A stretch of DNA of 64,000 nt, from assembly GCF_001295265.1 (NCBI RefSeq), contig NZ_LJOD01000012.1:83409-147408 (forward strand), read 5' to 3'. How positions within the stretch are numbered: the stretch's first letter is position 1; every line of letters starts with the position of its first letter. Origin of the DNA: Chryseobacterium indologenes (GTDB lineage: Bacteria; Bacteroidota; Bacteroidia; Flavobacteriales; Weeksellaceae). Positions 1 through 8,485 of the stretch are shown piece by piece. Made by a program: the position numbers and the translations under genes. The notes below the pieces were generated by a model, which was not told the origin of the DNA, did no database searches, and worked only from the letters and a program-made list of their open reading frames with translations.

Positions 1-2579
1 GTTATGAATTCATTCAGAAGTCTCTCCAGATCCAGGGTTCCGTCGGTTTTTGATCTTTCAAACTCCTCTTTATTGTTATCGATGTTCTCTTCTATAAATT
101 CATGGAAGAGTGGTGTTTTATTACGCGTTTGCGAGTCATTGGAAACGGTATCCAGAATGCGCTGGCGCTCTTTTTGGTAATCATCTTTCTTAGTATCCAA
201 TCCTGCTATCAGTTTCAGGATATAGCTTACGTTGATGATGTCGCTATGCAATAATTCGAGACAGAAATCAATATCTTCCAAAGTCTGCTGGCTTCCGTAC
301 ACCTGCGGATCTTCTCCAACGGTAGGTGAAGTATGAACCCGGTCTGCAATATCCAGGTATTTGCTCCGGAAGTCCATAAATTCCTGATTCGTCATTGGAA
401 AAGAACTGTCTTCGGCATCAAAATCGTCATACACCTGTATTTCAGCCCGCTTTTTAATGATATCCCGGAAGTCCAGTACGAAATCTCGCCTGTCGTCTTC
501 GCTTTGCAGCAGGTCTACGATCTGAACATCAGGATATTTTTCTTTAAAGTCCTGCATAAGTTCAGAAAGCTGTCCTTTGACTACATCATAAGCCCCCCGG
601 ATGATATGCTCAACAGGCTGGTTATTACTGAATAATTTAATGGCTTCATCTACATTAGCTTTAAGATCGCGGAAACAGATGATTTTACCAAACTGCTTTT
701 TCTCGTTCAGAATACGGTTCGTTCTGCTGAAAGCCTGTAATAATCCGTGATATTCCAGGTTTTTATCCACATACAGCGTATTCAGTTTTTTAGCATCGAA
801 CCCTGTCAGGAACATATTCACCACAAGCAACAGATCTAATGGTTCCATTTCAGGCTTTTTCTTTTTCATTCTCAGATTGACGTCATCGTAATAGGCTCCG
901 AAATTTTCCAGTGAAAAAGAAGTTCCGAACATCTGATTATAGTCGTTCATGATGTCCGCCAGCTCATCGGAAGTTACCTTTTCATTGGCAAACCCCTGAT
1001 TCATTCCTGTGTTTTCATCATCCTGCGGACTAACAGCTGCATAAGTAAATACGGCACCGATTTTTATTTCAGGATTAAGCTGCTTAAAAAGCTTATAATA
1101 TTTCACTAATGCCGTTATGGACTGGATGGCAAAAAGGGCATTAAATTCTCCGTTTGCGGTTGATTTATGGAAATTTCCCAAAATGAATTTTGCAATTTCA
1201 GTCATTCTGGTCTCATTCATATAATCTCTGCCTAGTTCCGTATTTCCTTTGTAATACTCTACAAGAAAACCCAGTACGTTATCGTCTGCAATTGCATCTT
1301 TAATAAGGTATTTGTGCAGGCAGTCATCAAATATTTCAGCGGTTGTATGCTCATTTGCATTTTTTGCAAAAATGGGTGTTCCGGTAAAGCCAAAAATCTG
1401 AAGATTGCTGAAAAACTGCCTGATATTACGGTGCGAATCCCCAAACTGGCTCCTGTGGCACTCATCAAAGATCATGACTACTTTCTGTTCGCGTACCTCC
1501 TGAAGATGTTTATTGTAACGGTCCCTTGTAACAGCATTATTCAGCTTCTGTATTGTTGTAATAATAATTTTGGAACCTCCTCCCAGCCTCTTTATAAGCT
1601 CGAAAGTATTATCAGTACCGTCTACCGCTCCTTTTTCAAAGGCATCATATTCACTTTGGGTCTGGGTATCCAGATCCCTCCGGTCTACAACGAAAATGAC
1701 CTTATCTACCCCATCTATTTCAGAAGCCAGCTGAGCAGTTTTAAAAGAGGTTAATGTCTTTCCTGCCCCTGTTGTATGCCATATATATCCATTTTTGGCG
1801 GTATTTTCTATTCTGGTCAGTATTTTTTCTACTGCGTAATACTGGTAGGGACGAAGTACCATTAAAGCACGGTCTCCTTCATGCAGAACAATATATTTAC
1901 TGATCATTTTACCTAAGCTGCATCGTTCCAGAAAAGAATTGGCAAATTGGTTCAGATCATTGTAGGGAACATTTTCCGTATCCGTCCAGTTGAATGTGAA
2001 GTTATAACCTCCATTAGGGTTGTTGGCAAAATACCGGGTATTTACCCCATTGGAAATCACAAAAAGCTGAACATAGTCAAACAGGCCTGTATAAGAGGTT
2101 TTATAGTATTGCTGAATCTGGTTATATGCTTCTTTAAGCTCTGTTCCTTTTCTTTTGAGCTCTATCTGGACTAAGGGAAGTCCGTTGATCAGAATCGTCA
2201 CATCATATCTGCATTTCTTTCTTCCTTCAGTAGTGATCTGATTGGAAACCTGAAATTCATTTTTACACCATTTCTGCCGGTTCAGAAATTCAACCCAGAT
2301 GCGCTGACCGTCTTCCGTATCGAGTGGATAGAGATCTCTCAGCTTTTTAGCTTTTTCAAAACGGGTGCCTCCTTCCAGATGAATACGGATTTTTTCAAAC
2401 TCTTTATCCGTAAAGGCTGATCTTCCGGCTTCAGCCAGTGTCTTTCGGTTATGCTTTTCGAGCTGGCTTTTAAAATTGGCGTACAGATTCTCTTCTCTCA
2501 GCTGTACATATTCGTAGCTGTTGTCTATAAGAGTTTTTATCAGTCCGTTTTCCAGTGCCTGTTCGGTTTGGGTAGTCAT
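1..2579 (-). CDS. hsdR: Type I restriction enzyme R subunit HsdR (partial)
   Basis: Motor and nuclease subunit of a type I restriction system, which translocates DNA and cleaves it away from unmethylated recognition sites. About 859 codons are present, starting MTTQTEQALENGL, and the C-terminus runs off the left edge. Visible parts in order are an N-terminal endonuclease core with YDVTILING and QIELKRKG near residues 125-145, Walker A HTTGAGKT near 266, the DECHRSQ box near 372 and GFTGTP shortly after. Full HsdR proteins are usually about 1000 residues, so roughly 150 are missing. HsdM and HsdS would be expected to the left. Only the reading frame and motifs were used; the family call is secure. 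Confidence 0.95.
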   Translation of the reverse strand, partial: MTTQTEQALENGLIKTLIDNSYEYVQLREENLYANFKSQLEKHNRKTLAEAGRSAFTDKEFEKIRIHLEGGTRFEKAKKLRDLYPLDTEDGQRIWVEFLNRQKWCKNEFQVSNQITTEGRKKCRYDVTILINGLPLVQIELKRKGTELKEAYNQIQQYYKTSYTGLFDYVQLFVISNGVNTRYFANNPNGGYNFTFNWTDTENVPYNDLNQFANSFLERCSLGKMISKYIVLHEGDRALMVLRPYQYYAVEKILTRIENTAKNGYIWHTTGAGKTLTSFKTAQLASEIDGVDKVIFVVDRRDLDTQTQSEYDAFEKGAVDGTDNTFELIKRLGGGSKIIITTIQKLNNAVTRDRYNKHLQEVREQKVVMIFDECHRSQFGDSHRNIRQFFSNLQIFGFTGTPIFAKNANEHTTAEIFDDCLHKYLIKDAIADDNVLGFLVEYYKGNTELGRDYMNETRMTEIAKFILGNFHKSTANGEFNALFAIQSITALVKYYKLFKQLNPEIKIGAVFTYAAVSPQDDENTGMNQGFANEKVTSDELADIMNDYNQMFGTSFSLENFGAYYDDVNLRMKKKKPEMEPLDLLLVVNMFLTGFDAKKLNTLYVDKNLEYHGLLQAFSRTNRILNEKKQFGKIICFRDLKANVDEAIKLFSNNQPVEHIIRGAYDVVKGQLSELMQDFKEKYPDVQIVDLLQSEDDRRDFVLDFRDIIKKRAEIQVYDDFDAEDSSFPMTNQEFMDFRSKYLDIADRVHTSPTVGEDPQVYGSQQTLEDIDFCLELLHSDIINVSYILKLIAGLDTKKDDYQKERQRILDTVSNDSQTRNKTPLFHEFIEENIDNNKEEFERSKTDGTLDLERLLNEFI

Positions 2580-2863
2580 CGTATTAATTTCTTGGAAGTA
2601 AAAGTATAGGCTTCCAGCCTGATGACCTTACGGGTTTCCGTAATATGGATAAATATTTTAAGTTTTGATAAAAAAATAATATTTAAATAGATGAATTACA
2701 AATATTTACACAATGCAATAATTCCCATTTAATTGATTATAGCTAGGATTCCGCATTTCTTTTCCTGGAATGAAATATCCTTACTGACATACATTTTCTC
2801 CATGAATCATATCAGCACAGACGTATGGATGCATAAGATTGGACATTGTAAGTAAATAAAAAC

Positions 2864-2895
2864 GGGGCAGACCTGCTTATTCACAAGTTTGCCCC
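2864..2895 (-). terminator. Hairpin terminator after the slipin gene
   Basis: On the minus strand GGGGCA pairs with TGCCCC, with an inner ACTTG/CAGGT stem, and GTTTTTATTT follows. It lies about 20 bases past the slipin stop codon, so it probably ends the island transcript. The interval between it and the hsdR start shows nothing else recognisable. Confidence 0.65.
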
Positions 2896-2916
2896 TATGG
2901 TGATAGTTATTAGTTT

Positions 2917-4014
2917 CTATTTGGCGAAGATTTCTTTCAGCTGGGAAACGATGTTGCTGTTTCCGGAAACGGTGATATCCCCGATCTTTTCTGCGATCTT
3001 CTCCATATATTCCATTTCTTTCAGCTTCCACAGGACTTCGTTTTCCTCCATCAGCTTTGCAGTGTTCAGAAGGCTTCTTGTGGAGGCTGTTTCTTCACGT
3101 CTCATGATGCTGTTGGCCTGAGCTTTTTTCTCTGCAATCAGTACCTGGTTGATGATTTCTTTCATTTCACCCGTCAGAATGACATCTCTGATTCCTGCAT
3201 CTGACACTTTCAGCCCCAGATCTTCTCCTTTATTTCCGAAGTTTTCCAGAATTTCTTTTCCTACCGCATCTTTTTTCAGCAGCAATTCATCCAGAGTAAG
3301 AGCTCCTACGAATTCACGCAGAGCCAGCTGCATCAGAACATACAATTGCTTATCGTATTCCTTATTCTGCATTAAAGCCTTTTCAATATCGGTGATCTGA
3401 AAGCTTACATAGAAATTGATACGAAGCATGGCTTTATCTTTTGTTAAAAGCTCCTGTCCTGCAATTTCCATCTGCTGCATACGGATATCAGCATATTTTA
3501 CTTCAATTGGGATTTCATTGATCCAGAAGCTGTATATTCCCGGTTCTAGAACTTTCGTCAGTTTCCCGTTGATAAGCAATAGTCCTTTATATTGGTTTGC
3601 AATTGAAAATTTCCTTACGAAGTTTCTCAGCATCGCATTTTCAAGAACGGATCCGGATACGTTTTCGGTGATTTCCACTTTGGTAAGGTCAATTTTCTGG
3701 AATTCTCTTTTCAGGATGTCTTTCCAAAATGCATATTGCCCTACTTTCAGAACTTCTTTGAAGATTCCGTTTTCATAGACCAGCACAATTTCGCCGTCTT
3801 TTACATCAATAACCTGTAGCATGGTGTTCAGTTGTTCATTTTTAAGCAGAAGGTTCAGGTCATCAGGGGCCTGAAATGCTGTTTTCATGTCATGTACCGT
3901 TACGGTTTTATTTCCGAACATCCAGTAATTACCTTCTTTAAGGATCTGAATAAGATTTCCGTTCTGAAAAACAAGACCTGACTGGTATGCTTTAACTGTA
4001 ATTTTTTTCAACAT
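2917..4014 (-). CDS. SPFH/band-7 (slipin-like) protein
   Basis: A 365-residue protein with a band-7/SPFH core in the middle (DKAMLRINFYVSFQITDIEKAL near 192-213; LALREFVGALTLDELL near 230-245), followed by an alanine- and glutamate-rich helical region (AEKKAQANSIMRREETAS near 293-310) typical of slipins. No clear N-terminal membrane anchor is visible; the N-terminal 150 residues instead contain two similar beta-rich segments (GNLIQILKEGNYWMF and NGIFKEVLKVGQYAFW), which suggests an internal duplication. SPFH proteins build oligomeric scaffolds, often at membranes. It is the last gene of the minus-strand island of RNA-processing genes, downstream of the permuted tRNA units. A scaffold or stress-sensor role in RNA repair is inference from this context only. 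Confidence 0.85.
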   Translation of the reverse strand: MLKKITVKAYQSGLVFQNGNLIQILKEGNYWMFGNKTVTVHDMKTAFQAPDDLNLLLKNEQLNTMLQVIDVKDGEIVLVYENGIFKEVLKVGQYAFWKDILKREFQKIDLTKVEITENVSGSVLENAMLRNFVRKFSIANQYKGLLLINGKLTKVLEPGIYSFWINEIPIEVKYADIRMQQMEIAGQELLTKDKAMLRINFYVSFQITDIEKALMQNKEYDKQLYVLMQLALREFVGALTLDELLLKKDAVGKEILENFGNKGEDLGLKVSDAGIRDVILTGEMKEIINQVLIAEKKAQANSIMRREETASTRSLLNTAKLMEENEVLWKLKEMEYMEKIAEKIGDITVSGNSNIVSQLKEIFAK

Positions 4015-4397
4015 TTCTAATTGTATTTATGGTTATTATTTAATTTAAAAAAGGGAAAAACCAAGATTGTTTCTTTCAAAAACAACGGAGGAAAAGGGTT
4101 TCAGAAAAATTCATTCTGTCTTTGAACAGTTTTTTGAATACTATCATCAATTTCACGATTCTGTATGCTGTTTCTTTTGAAACTCATACAAAAAAGTTTT
4201 CCATTAATTCTATTATCCAATAAGGTCTGTTCTTAAGACCGATTTCATTTTCAGAAAAATCTTTTCCTGCAGGTCTTTTCAAAATGCTGATTCAACAGCT
4301 GAAAAAACCTCAGATTTTCCTGTAAAAAGATGTTTTTTTAATGAGAAACATTTAAAACTCGGCATAAAAAATAGATTTTGAGTCTATTTCAATGATA
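4015..4397. other. Non-coding leader upstream of the slipin gene
   Basis: No convincing gene. A weak hairpin (AAATAGA/TCTATTT with a seven-base loop and a U run on the minus strand) sits at about 4367-4390, just after the second permuted tRNA unit, and could be a terminator or part of the tRNA 3' trailer. A 28-codon minus-strand ORF at about 4109-4195 has no supporting feature. Confidence 0.4.
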
Positions 4398-4470
4398 CTG
4401 CAGTCATAGTGCAGCGCGTCAACCATTCCGCCTTACCAATCGAATTGGCAGTGGGATTCGAACCCACACA
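4398..4470 (-). tRNA. Permuted tRNA-like unit 2 (3' half before 5' half)
   Basis: Read on the minus strand, a T-arm (GTGGG-TTCGAAT-CCCAC, 4467-4451) and 3' acceptor strand TGCCAAT (4450-4444) come first. A three-base linker TCG follows, then 5' acceptor strand ATTGGTA (4440-4434), a GCG/CGC D-arm (4431-4416) and an anticodon arm CTGCA-CTATGAC-TGCAG (4414-4398). The two acceptor strands pair over all seven positions with one G-U. The sequence directly 5' of this T-arm does not complete a normal tRNA. If the halves are joined, the junction falls in the variable region. The central triplet ATG would be an odd anticodon. A decayed chimera is the alternative. Confidence 0.55.
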
Positions 4471-4550
4471 TCATAAACTATTACTCTACCAACTGAGTTA
4501 TATTCCCGTTCAGGAAATAGAAGGATTCGAACCTTCGACACATAGCACAT
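4471..4550 (-). tRNA. Permuted tRNA-like unit 1 (3' half before 5' half)
   Basis: On the minus strand the order is anticodon 3' strand GCTAT (4546-4542), five-base variable loop, T-arm GAAGG-TTCGAAT-CCTTC (4536-4520), acceptor 3' strand TATTTCC (4519-4513), linker TGAAC, acceptor 5' strand GGGAATA (4507-4501), D-arm ACTC/GAGT (4498-4483) and anticodon 5' strand ATAGT (4481-4477). Acceptor (7 bp, one G-U) and anticodon stem (5 bp, one G-U) both form only between the reordered halves, giving a complete class I cloverleaf with a break in the anticodon loop. The decoded amino acid cannot be read because the joining point is unknown. An RNA ligase of the Rnl2 type is encoded 3 kb away on the same strand. 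Confidence 0.7.
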
Positions 4551-4720
4551 GGAATTTTATGGAAAATCCCTAACCTTCAGACCTGCTGAACAGAAGAACA
4601 TCATATTTCTCAATAAAATCTCCTGCAATGGTGCTATACAGAAACACTCCAACATGGCCTGTCTGATATTTTGACTAAAATCTGTTTTTCAAAATTTTAG
4701 TAATCTTTCATTTTGATGAT

Positions 4721-4765
4721 GCAAAGTAAGAAGCATATTGCGCAATCTTTTTGCGTAGTAAAAAA
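4721..4765 (-). promoter_or_regulatory. Dyad element and promoter before permuted tRNAs
   Basis: Contains the imperfect dyad TGCGCAA-N5-TTGCGTA (4739-4757), followed on the minus strand by the -7-like box TACTTTGC (4728-4721). The same dyad, extended to about 26 bp with two differences, recurs at 25325-25350 at nearly the same distance from a -7 box. The position, overlapping the -33 region, suits an activator or repressor site controlling the transcript that carries the permuted tRNA units and slipin. Confidence 0.6.
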
Positions 4766-4881
4766 ATTAAAGAAAATATCTATAATTTTTCATTTGGTTG
4801 AAAATGATCACTATTGAAAATCACCGTTTGATTTTATTGGTGAAAGAATTTCTGATCATTGTAGAAAAGCCTTAATAAAAT

Positions 4882-4907
4882 AAGGATCATACGGCTGTAC
4901 GATCCTT
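4882..4907 (-). terminator. Hairpin terminator after exonuclease gene
   Basis: AAGGATC pairs with GATCCTT with an inner GTAC/GTAT stem, about 15 bases past the stop codon of the exonuclease gene; on the minus strand an AT-rich TTATTTTATT tract follows. Confidence 0.6.
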
Positions 4908-4922
4908 AAATTTACATCTGTA

Positions 4923-5474
4923 TTAAGCCTGATTCAGGCACCAGTGAAGGATTTTAGCGATATTTTTCGCATCATCCACACCTCTGTGGTGAGTCCCTTC
5001 AAGTTTCATATTCAATTCACCTAAAGCTCTGGCCATTCCTACACTTTTCCTGACTGTTGGATGCAGCTGCCCAAACAGGGTTTTCACATTGATATGGTCA
5101 TCACTCAGCGGATAATCTACATTAAATCTCCTGGCCTGGCTTTGCAGCATATTCAGGTCGTAGTTTCCGTAGCTGGCCCAGGTAAGGTTTTCCGAATCGT
5201 ATTCTGCACGCAGAATGTCCAGTGCATCTTCCAGCATAACTCCTTCTTCGTCCAGCATTTTCTGGGTAAGGGAAGTCAGTTCTGTACAGAATGGGCTTAC
5301 GGTTGAATATCTTGGCTTTACCAGAATTCCTTCATTTTGAGAGATCCGGCCGGTGGCTGCGTTCATGATGCATAAACCGATTTCGATGATCTCACTTTCC
5401 TGACCTCTGGGCGGGCGGCTGTCCCAGCACGTGGCTTCAAGGTCTATAATTAATATATTTTCTGTTGTTTTCAT
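4923..5474 (-). CDS. DEDDh 3'-5' exonuclease, ERI1-like (copy 1)
   Basis: A 183-residue single-domain exonuclease. Exo I is IIDLEATCW (D11, E13), Exo II lies at SYGNYDLNM near 101-109 and Exo III at HHRGVDDAKN near 161-170, giving the DEDDh set of acidic residues plus the general-base histidine. The DLEATC form is typical of the ERI1/KapD branch, which trims 3' ends of structured RNA. It is a paralogue of the protein at 8862-9407 (shared TCW, EIIEIG, YCTNLTxxT-type segments), so the island carries two. Trimming tRNA or damaged 3' ends is inferred from the neighbouring ligase and tRNAs. The 284 bases upstream hold nothing recognisable. Confidence 0.9.
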   Translation of the reverse strand: MKTTENILIIDLEATCWDSRPPRGQESEIIEIGLCIMNAATGRISQNEGILVKPRYSTVSPFCTELTSLTQKMLDEEGVMLEDALDILRAEYDSENLTWASYGNYDLNMLQSQARRFNVDYPLSDDHINVKTLFGQLHPTVRKSVGMARALGELNMKLEGTHHRGVDDAKNIAKILHWCLNQA

Positions 5475-5758
5475 TTATTTAGATATTTAAGATAACCACA
5501 AAAGATTAGCTCTTTAGTTGTTGGAAGTAAAAAACTTTATGCTGAGAAGTTCACTTAAGTTTTTTAAAAAATTTTCGATTTTTATTATCCGTTAATGCAT
5601 AAATCTGCCTTAACTGTAACTTTTCCGAATAAAAAGTATGCTACAAAAAACCGTGTAATCAGTGGGATCTCATAATGATTCGCTTTTTTGTGATTATCAG
5701 CTTAATGGTTAATGATTTGATTAAATCTGTTTAATCTTTAGTCGATCATTCTTTTTTA

Positions 5759-6322
5759 TCAGTTTCTGGGAGCAAACGGGGGTGTCCACTTTTTCCGTTT
5801 CATAATTTCTTTGACTTCTTCGTAAGAAATCGGGTAAAAATTATGACAGTCTACGCCCACATCAAAGCTCAGGGCCATTTCATCATCCGGTAATGTTCCG
5901 TGTGAATGGCCGTAGAGCTGCCATACTCCTCGGTGAGAGCCATTCCAGCTGCGCATAGCGTAATGCAGAAGAATAATTTTCTGATTGCCGTTGCTGTTTT
6001 CCGGTTCATCAACTTTCAGTTCGTGATAATCTCTGATGGATTCGAAACGTTTGGGATACGTAAGGGCTGCGCCTTCGTGATTTCCTCTTATCAGGTGAAT
6101 TTTACCGTTCAGCCTGTCGAGGACTTCTTTGGTAAAATCAGGTTTACCGAGGCTGACATCGCCTAAATGGTAAACGGTATCATTGGCACCGACTTTTTCA
6201 TTCCATCTTCTGATAAGCTCTTCATTCATCTGTTCCAATGATTCAAAAGGTCTTTCTGAGAATTTTATAATATTGGCATGACCGAAATGATGGTCAGCCG
6301 TGAAAAAAATATTAGGTTTCAT
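5759..6322 (-). CDS. Calcineurin-like metallophosphoesterase
   Basis: A 187-residue protein with the full metallophosphoesterase metal set: TADHHFGH (residues 8-15), HLGDVS near 57, IRGNHE near 79-84, LLHYAMRSW near 119 and YGHSHG near 137-142. This compact family hydrolyses phosphomono- or diesters with a two-metal centre; small members act on 2',3'-cyclic phosphates or nucleotides. Next to an RNA ligase and a cyclic-phosphate receiver domain, a role in healing RNA ends (cyclic phosphate opening or phosphate removal) is plausible but inferred. It lies 85 bases after the metallo-beta-lactamase gene on the same strand. Confidence 0.9.
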   Translation of the reverse strand: MKPNIFFTADHHFGHANIIKFSERPFESLEQMNEELIRRWNEKVGANDTVYHLGDVSLGKPDFTKEVLDRLNGKIHLIRGNHEGAALTYPKRFESIRDYHELKVDEPENSNGNQKIILLHYAMRSWNGSHRGVWQLYGHSHGTLPDDEMALSFDVGVDCHNFYPISYEEVKEIMKRKKWTPPFAPRN

Positions 6323-6407
6323 TTTTTTAAATTGTTTTTAATTCAACCATACAATACTCTATTGAGTTGCCTCTATGGTTGTCAGGCTCTTTAATTATTA
6401 TTTGTTT

Positions 6408-7352
6408 TTAATTGCCCGAAAATGCTTTATAAAAAGCCGTTTCGATTTCCTGTACATCGCTTTCGGTGTATCTTCTTGAAAAGTGAACAGGCACTGCTTC
6501 TCTTACTCCGCATTCATTCATGATCTTTCCGGATGCTGAAGCAAAGCTGTGATAATTGGCTGCTGCAAATTCCTGGTCTTCATCTTTATAAAAGGTTTCA
6601 ATATATACTTTATCCGCTCCTTTGAAAACTGCTTTTATCTTTTCATAATTGTCTTCCGACACTGCATGGTCCATAATGACGCCCAGTTTATATCCTTCAG
6701 TACGGGTTAAATGATAAAAGAGATCAGAAGCTTTATATACCGTTCCTTCAATTTCAATTTCTTTATCCGGAATATTATTTTCAAAAGCGGTTTTCAGTTC
6801 GCTGATCCATTTTCCTTTTTTAAATTCCGAAGCATTTTCATGGAAGGTCACGGAATCTCTTTCTTTGAATAAATACGCTATTGAAGCCGTTTTATGATCA
6901 AGAACTGCAAAATCAACTTCCACAGATTCATCTTTAAAAAGGAAATCCCGGGTTCCTTCCGGCTCTGCATTCCAGAACGGGGGATGAATGGTGTAAATAT
7001 TGATTTTGTCTTCTGAGATAATTTCCCGGATTTCATAAGCAATGGCTCCTTCATCTATTAAATTCCAGGTATAAGACTTTAATCTGGCTTCAACCTGCCT
7101 GTGAATATTTTCGGGGCCGCAGATCACTACTTTTTCTCCGCTTCCGATCTGATGCCTGAATATTCCGTCGAAATTGGAGAAATGGTCAATATGGGTATGA
7201 CTGATGAACAGAGCCGAAACGGACTGTGCTTCCTTCACCGTGAGTAAACTTGCTTCCCCACAGTCACATAAATACTGTTTTGAGGAATTCTGAATTTTCA
7301 CCAATATGCTGATGTCTTCTTTTAAAAGACTTTTTATTTCTGCCTGTATCAT
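6408..7352 (-). CDS. Metallo-beta-lactamase fold protein, tRNase Z-like
   Basis: A 314-residue hydrolase with the zinc motif SHTHIDH (H52, H54, D56, H57), a late aspartate and histidine in IMDHA, and the C-terminal HFSRRY that resembles the last histidine motif of tRNase Z. tRNase Z removes 3' trailers from precursor tRNAs. None of the array tRNAs here has an encoded CCA, so they need 3' trimming and CCA addition, which fits. It is larger and more divergent than housekeeping RNase Z, so the exact substrate is inference. It lies 100 bases after the RNA ligase gene in the same direction. Confidence 0.8.
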   Translation of the reverse strand: MIQAEIKSLLKEDISILVKIQNSSKQYLCDCGEASLLTVKEAQSVSALFISHTHIDHFSNFDGIFRHQIGSGEKVVICGPENIHRQVEARLKSYTWNLIDEGAIAYEIREIISEDKINIYTIHPPFWNAEPEGTRDFLFKDESVEVDFAVLDHKTASIAYLFKERDSVTFHENASEFKKGKWISELKTAFENNIPDKEIEIEGTVYKASDLFYHLTRTEGYKLGVIMDHAVSEDNYEKIKAVFKGADKVYIETFYKDEDQEFAAANYHSFASASGKIMNECGVREAVPVHFSRRYTESDVQEIETAFYKAFSGN

Positions 7353-7428
7353 TTTTTCTGGTTTTTTATCACAGAAGTTCTGTTTTTAAAGTTTTAAAAC
7401 TTCTGCTGTGAGATTATATACATAAAAA

Positions 7429-7454
7429 AGTTCCGGTAAAAATTTACCGAAACT
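7429..7454 (-). terminator. Hairpin terminator at end of RNA ligase gene
   Basis: AGTT-CGGTAAA pairs with its complement across a short AT loop and CTTTTTTATG follows on the minus strand. The stem overlaps the ligase stop codon. It may partly separate the ligase from the downstream metallo-beta-lactamase gene. Confidence 0.6.
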
Positions 7455-8469
7455 ACACTTTAAGAGTCATCAACTCTTCTTTTATCACATCAATGGCTAA
7501 AGAATTCAGTTTTTTGTTGATTCTTTTCTGCTCATCTTTTTCTATTGCTGTAAAAATGCCGGGGAAATCCTTTTCAAGATCAGTCAGAATATCCTGAGAG
7601 AAAAGACCAATTACCTGTCCTATCATTTTAGGTTCAAATTCGCCGATCTTGCTCATTACGTTATTCAATCTGTTAACAGTAGCATATTTCTGAATTTCAT
7701 TCCAGATTTCCTGAGCTTTTTCACTGAAACTGATCTGCTTTTGAATGGTTTTCCTTTCTTTTCTTACCACTTTGGATTTTTCGACCCATTTTTCGTTCTT
7801 ATTCTTAAGAATGATCCTGGCTCCGTTTCCAAAATAACGGGTTTTCAAAGTTTTAACAATGGTTCCCTCACACCTATTATCCTCAATTTCAGGAAGGCCA
7901 AGCCATCCCGGAATTTTTGAATTGAAGGCATTCGGGTACTTTAAAGCTTCTTCCAGAGTTCCCTGGAATAAAATTTTAGCATAGAAAAATCCGGTTTCTT
8001 CAAAAATCTGATTGGTTTTGTCTGTATCCAGATAAGTAGTGCCGTTCAGCTTAATGTCGAAAGCATAAAATTCGTTATAAGGTGCATATTCCACCCCAGC
8101 CTGTACTTTTACAGCATCTTTTACGGGAGCAACCTCTTTATGCCGGTAGCCGCCGCCGAACAATTCACCATAGATGACTACAATTTCAAGATCCGGAAAT
8201 AAAGTTTTTACTTTATGGAACAAATCAGTCACATTTTTTCTGTAACGTTCCAAAATCTGATGTGCATTATAAAATTTATCATCTTTTTCGATGAAAGCGG
8301 TCCTTTTTCCAATTTTAATTTCCTTTCCATCGGTAAAGAAAGAGAAATTAGCACCGTGGACTTTCTCCTGTACAATGAAAACCTCATCCCCGAAACCCTG
8401 CATCCTGATCTGATCAGTCACACGGGTCTGGTAAGCATTTTCTATACTGTTATATGTTTTGAAAATCAT
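7453..8469 (-). CDS. RNA ligase, T4 Rnl2 family
   Basis: A 338-residue ATP-dependent RNA ligase, nearly the length of T4 Rnl2 (334). Nucleotidyltransferase motifs are in order: motif I QEKVHGANF with nucleophile K36, motif Ia GKRTAFI near 74, motif III YGELFGGG near 120, IIIa FYAFDI near 155, IV EGTIVKT near 223 and V ILKNKNEKW near 242. A helical C-terminal domain follows as in Rnl2. Such enzymes seal 3'-OH/5'-phosphate nicks, especially in duplex RNA such as cleaved tRNA. It is the core enzyme of the island, with end-healing genes on both sides. It could repair cleaved anticodon loops or join the halves of the permuted tRNAs; neither is shown by sequence alone. Confidence 0.93.
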   Translation of the reverse strand: MIFKTYNSIENAYQTRVTDQIRMQGFGDEVFIVQEKVHGANFSFFTDGKEIKIGKRTAFIEKDDKFYNAHQILERYRKNVTDLFHKVKTLFPDLEIVVIYGELFGGGYRHKEVAPVKDAVKVQAGVEYAPYNEFYAFDIKLNGTTYLDTDKTNQIFEETGFFYAKILFQGTLEEALKYPNAFNSKIPGWLGLPEIEDNRCEGTIVKTLKTRYFGNGARIILKNKNEKWVEKSKVVRKERKTIQKQISFSEKAQEIWNEIQKYATVNRLNNVMSKIGEFEPKMIGQVIGLFSQDILTDLEKDFPGIFTAIEKDEQKRINKKLNSLAIDVIKEELMTLKV

Positions 8470-8485
8470 TTTTTTAGTTTTTAGT

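Noticed and set aside
4109..4195. 28-codon minus-strand ORF upstream of slipin
   Set aside because: Too short, without supporting promoter, overlap or similarity.
4513..4620. Normal-order long tRNA using AGAAATA upstream as acceptor strand
   Set aside because: Six of seven acceptor pairs are possible, but no D-arm or seven-base anticodon loop forms in between; the permuted pairing explains more stems.
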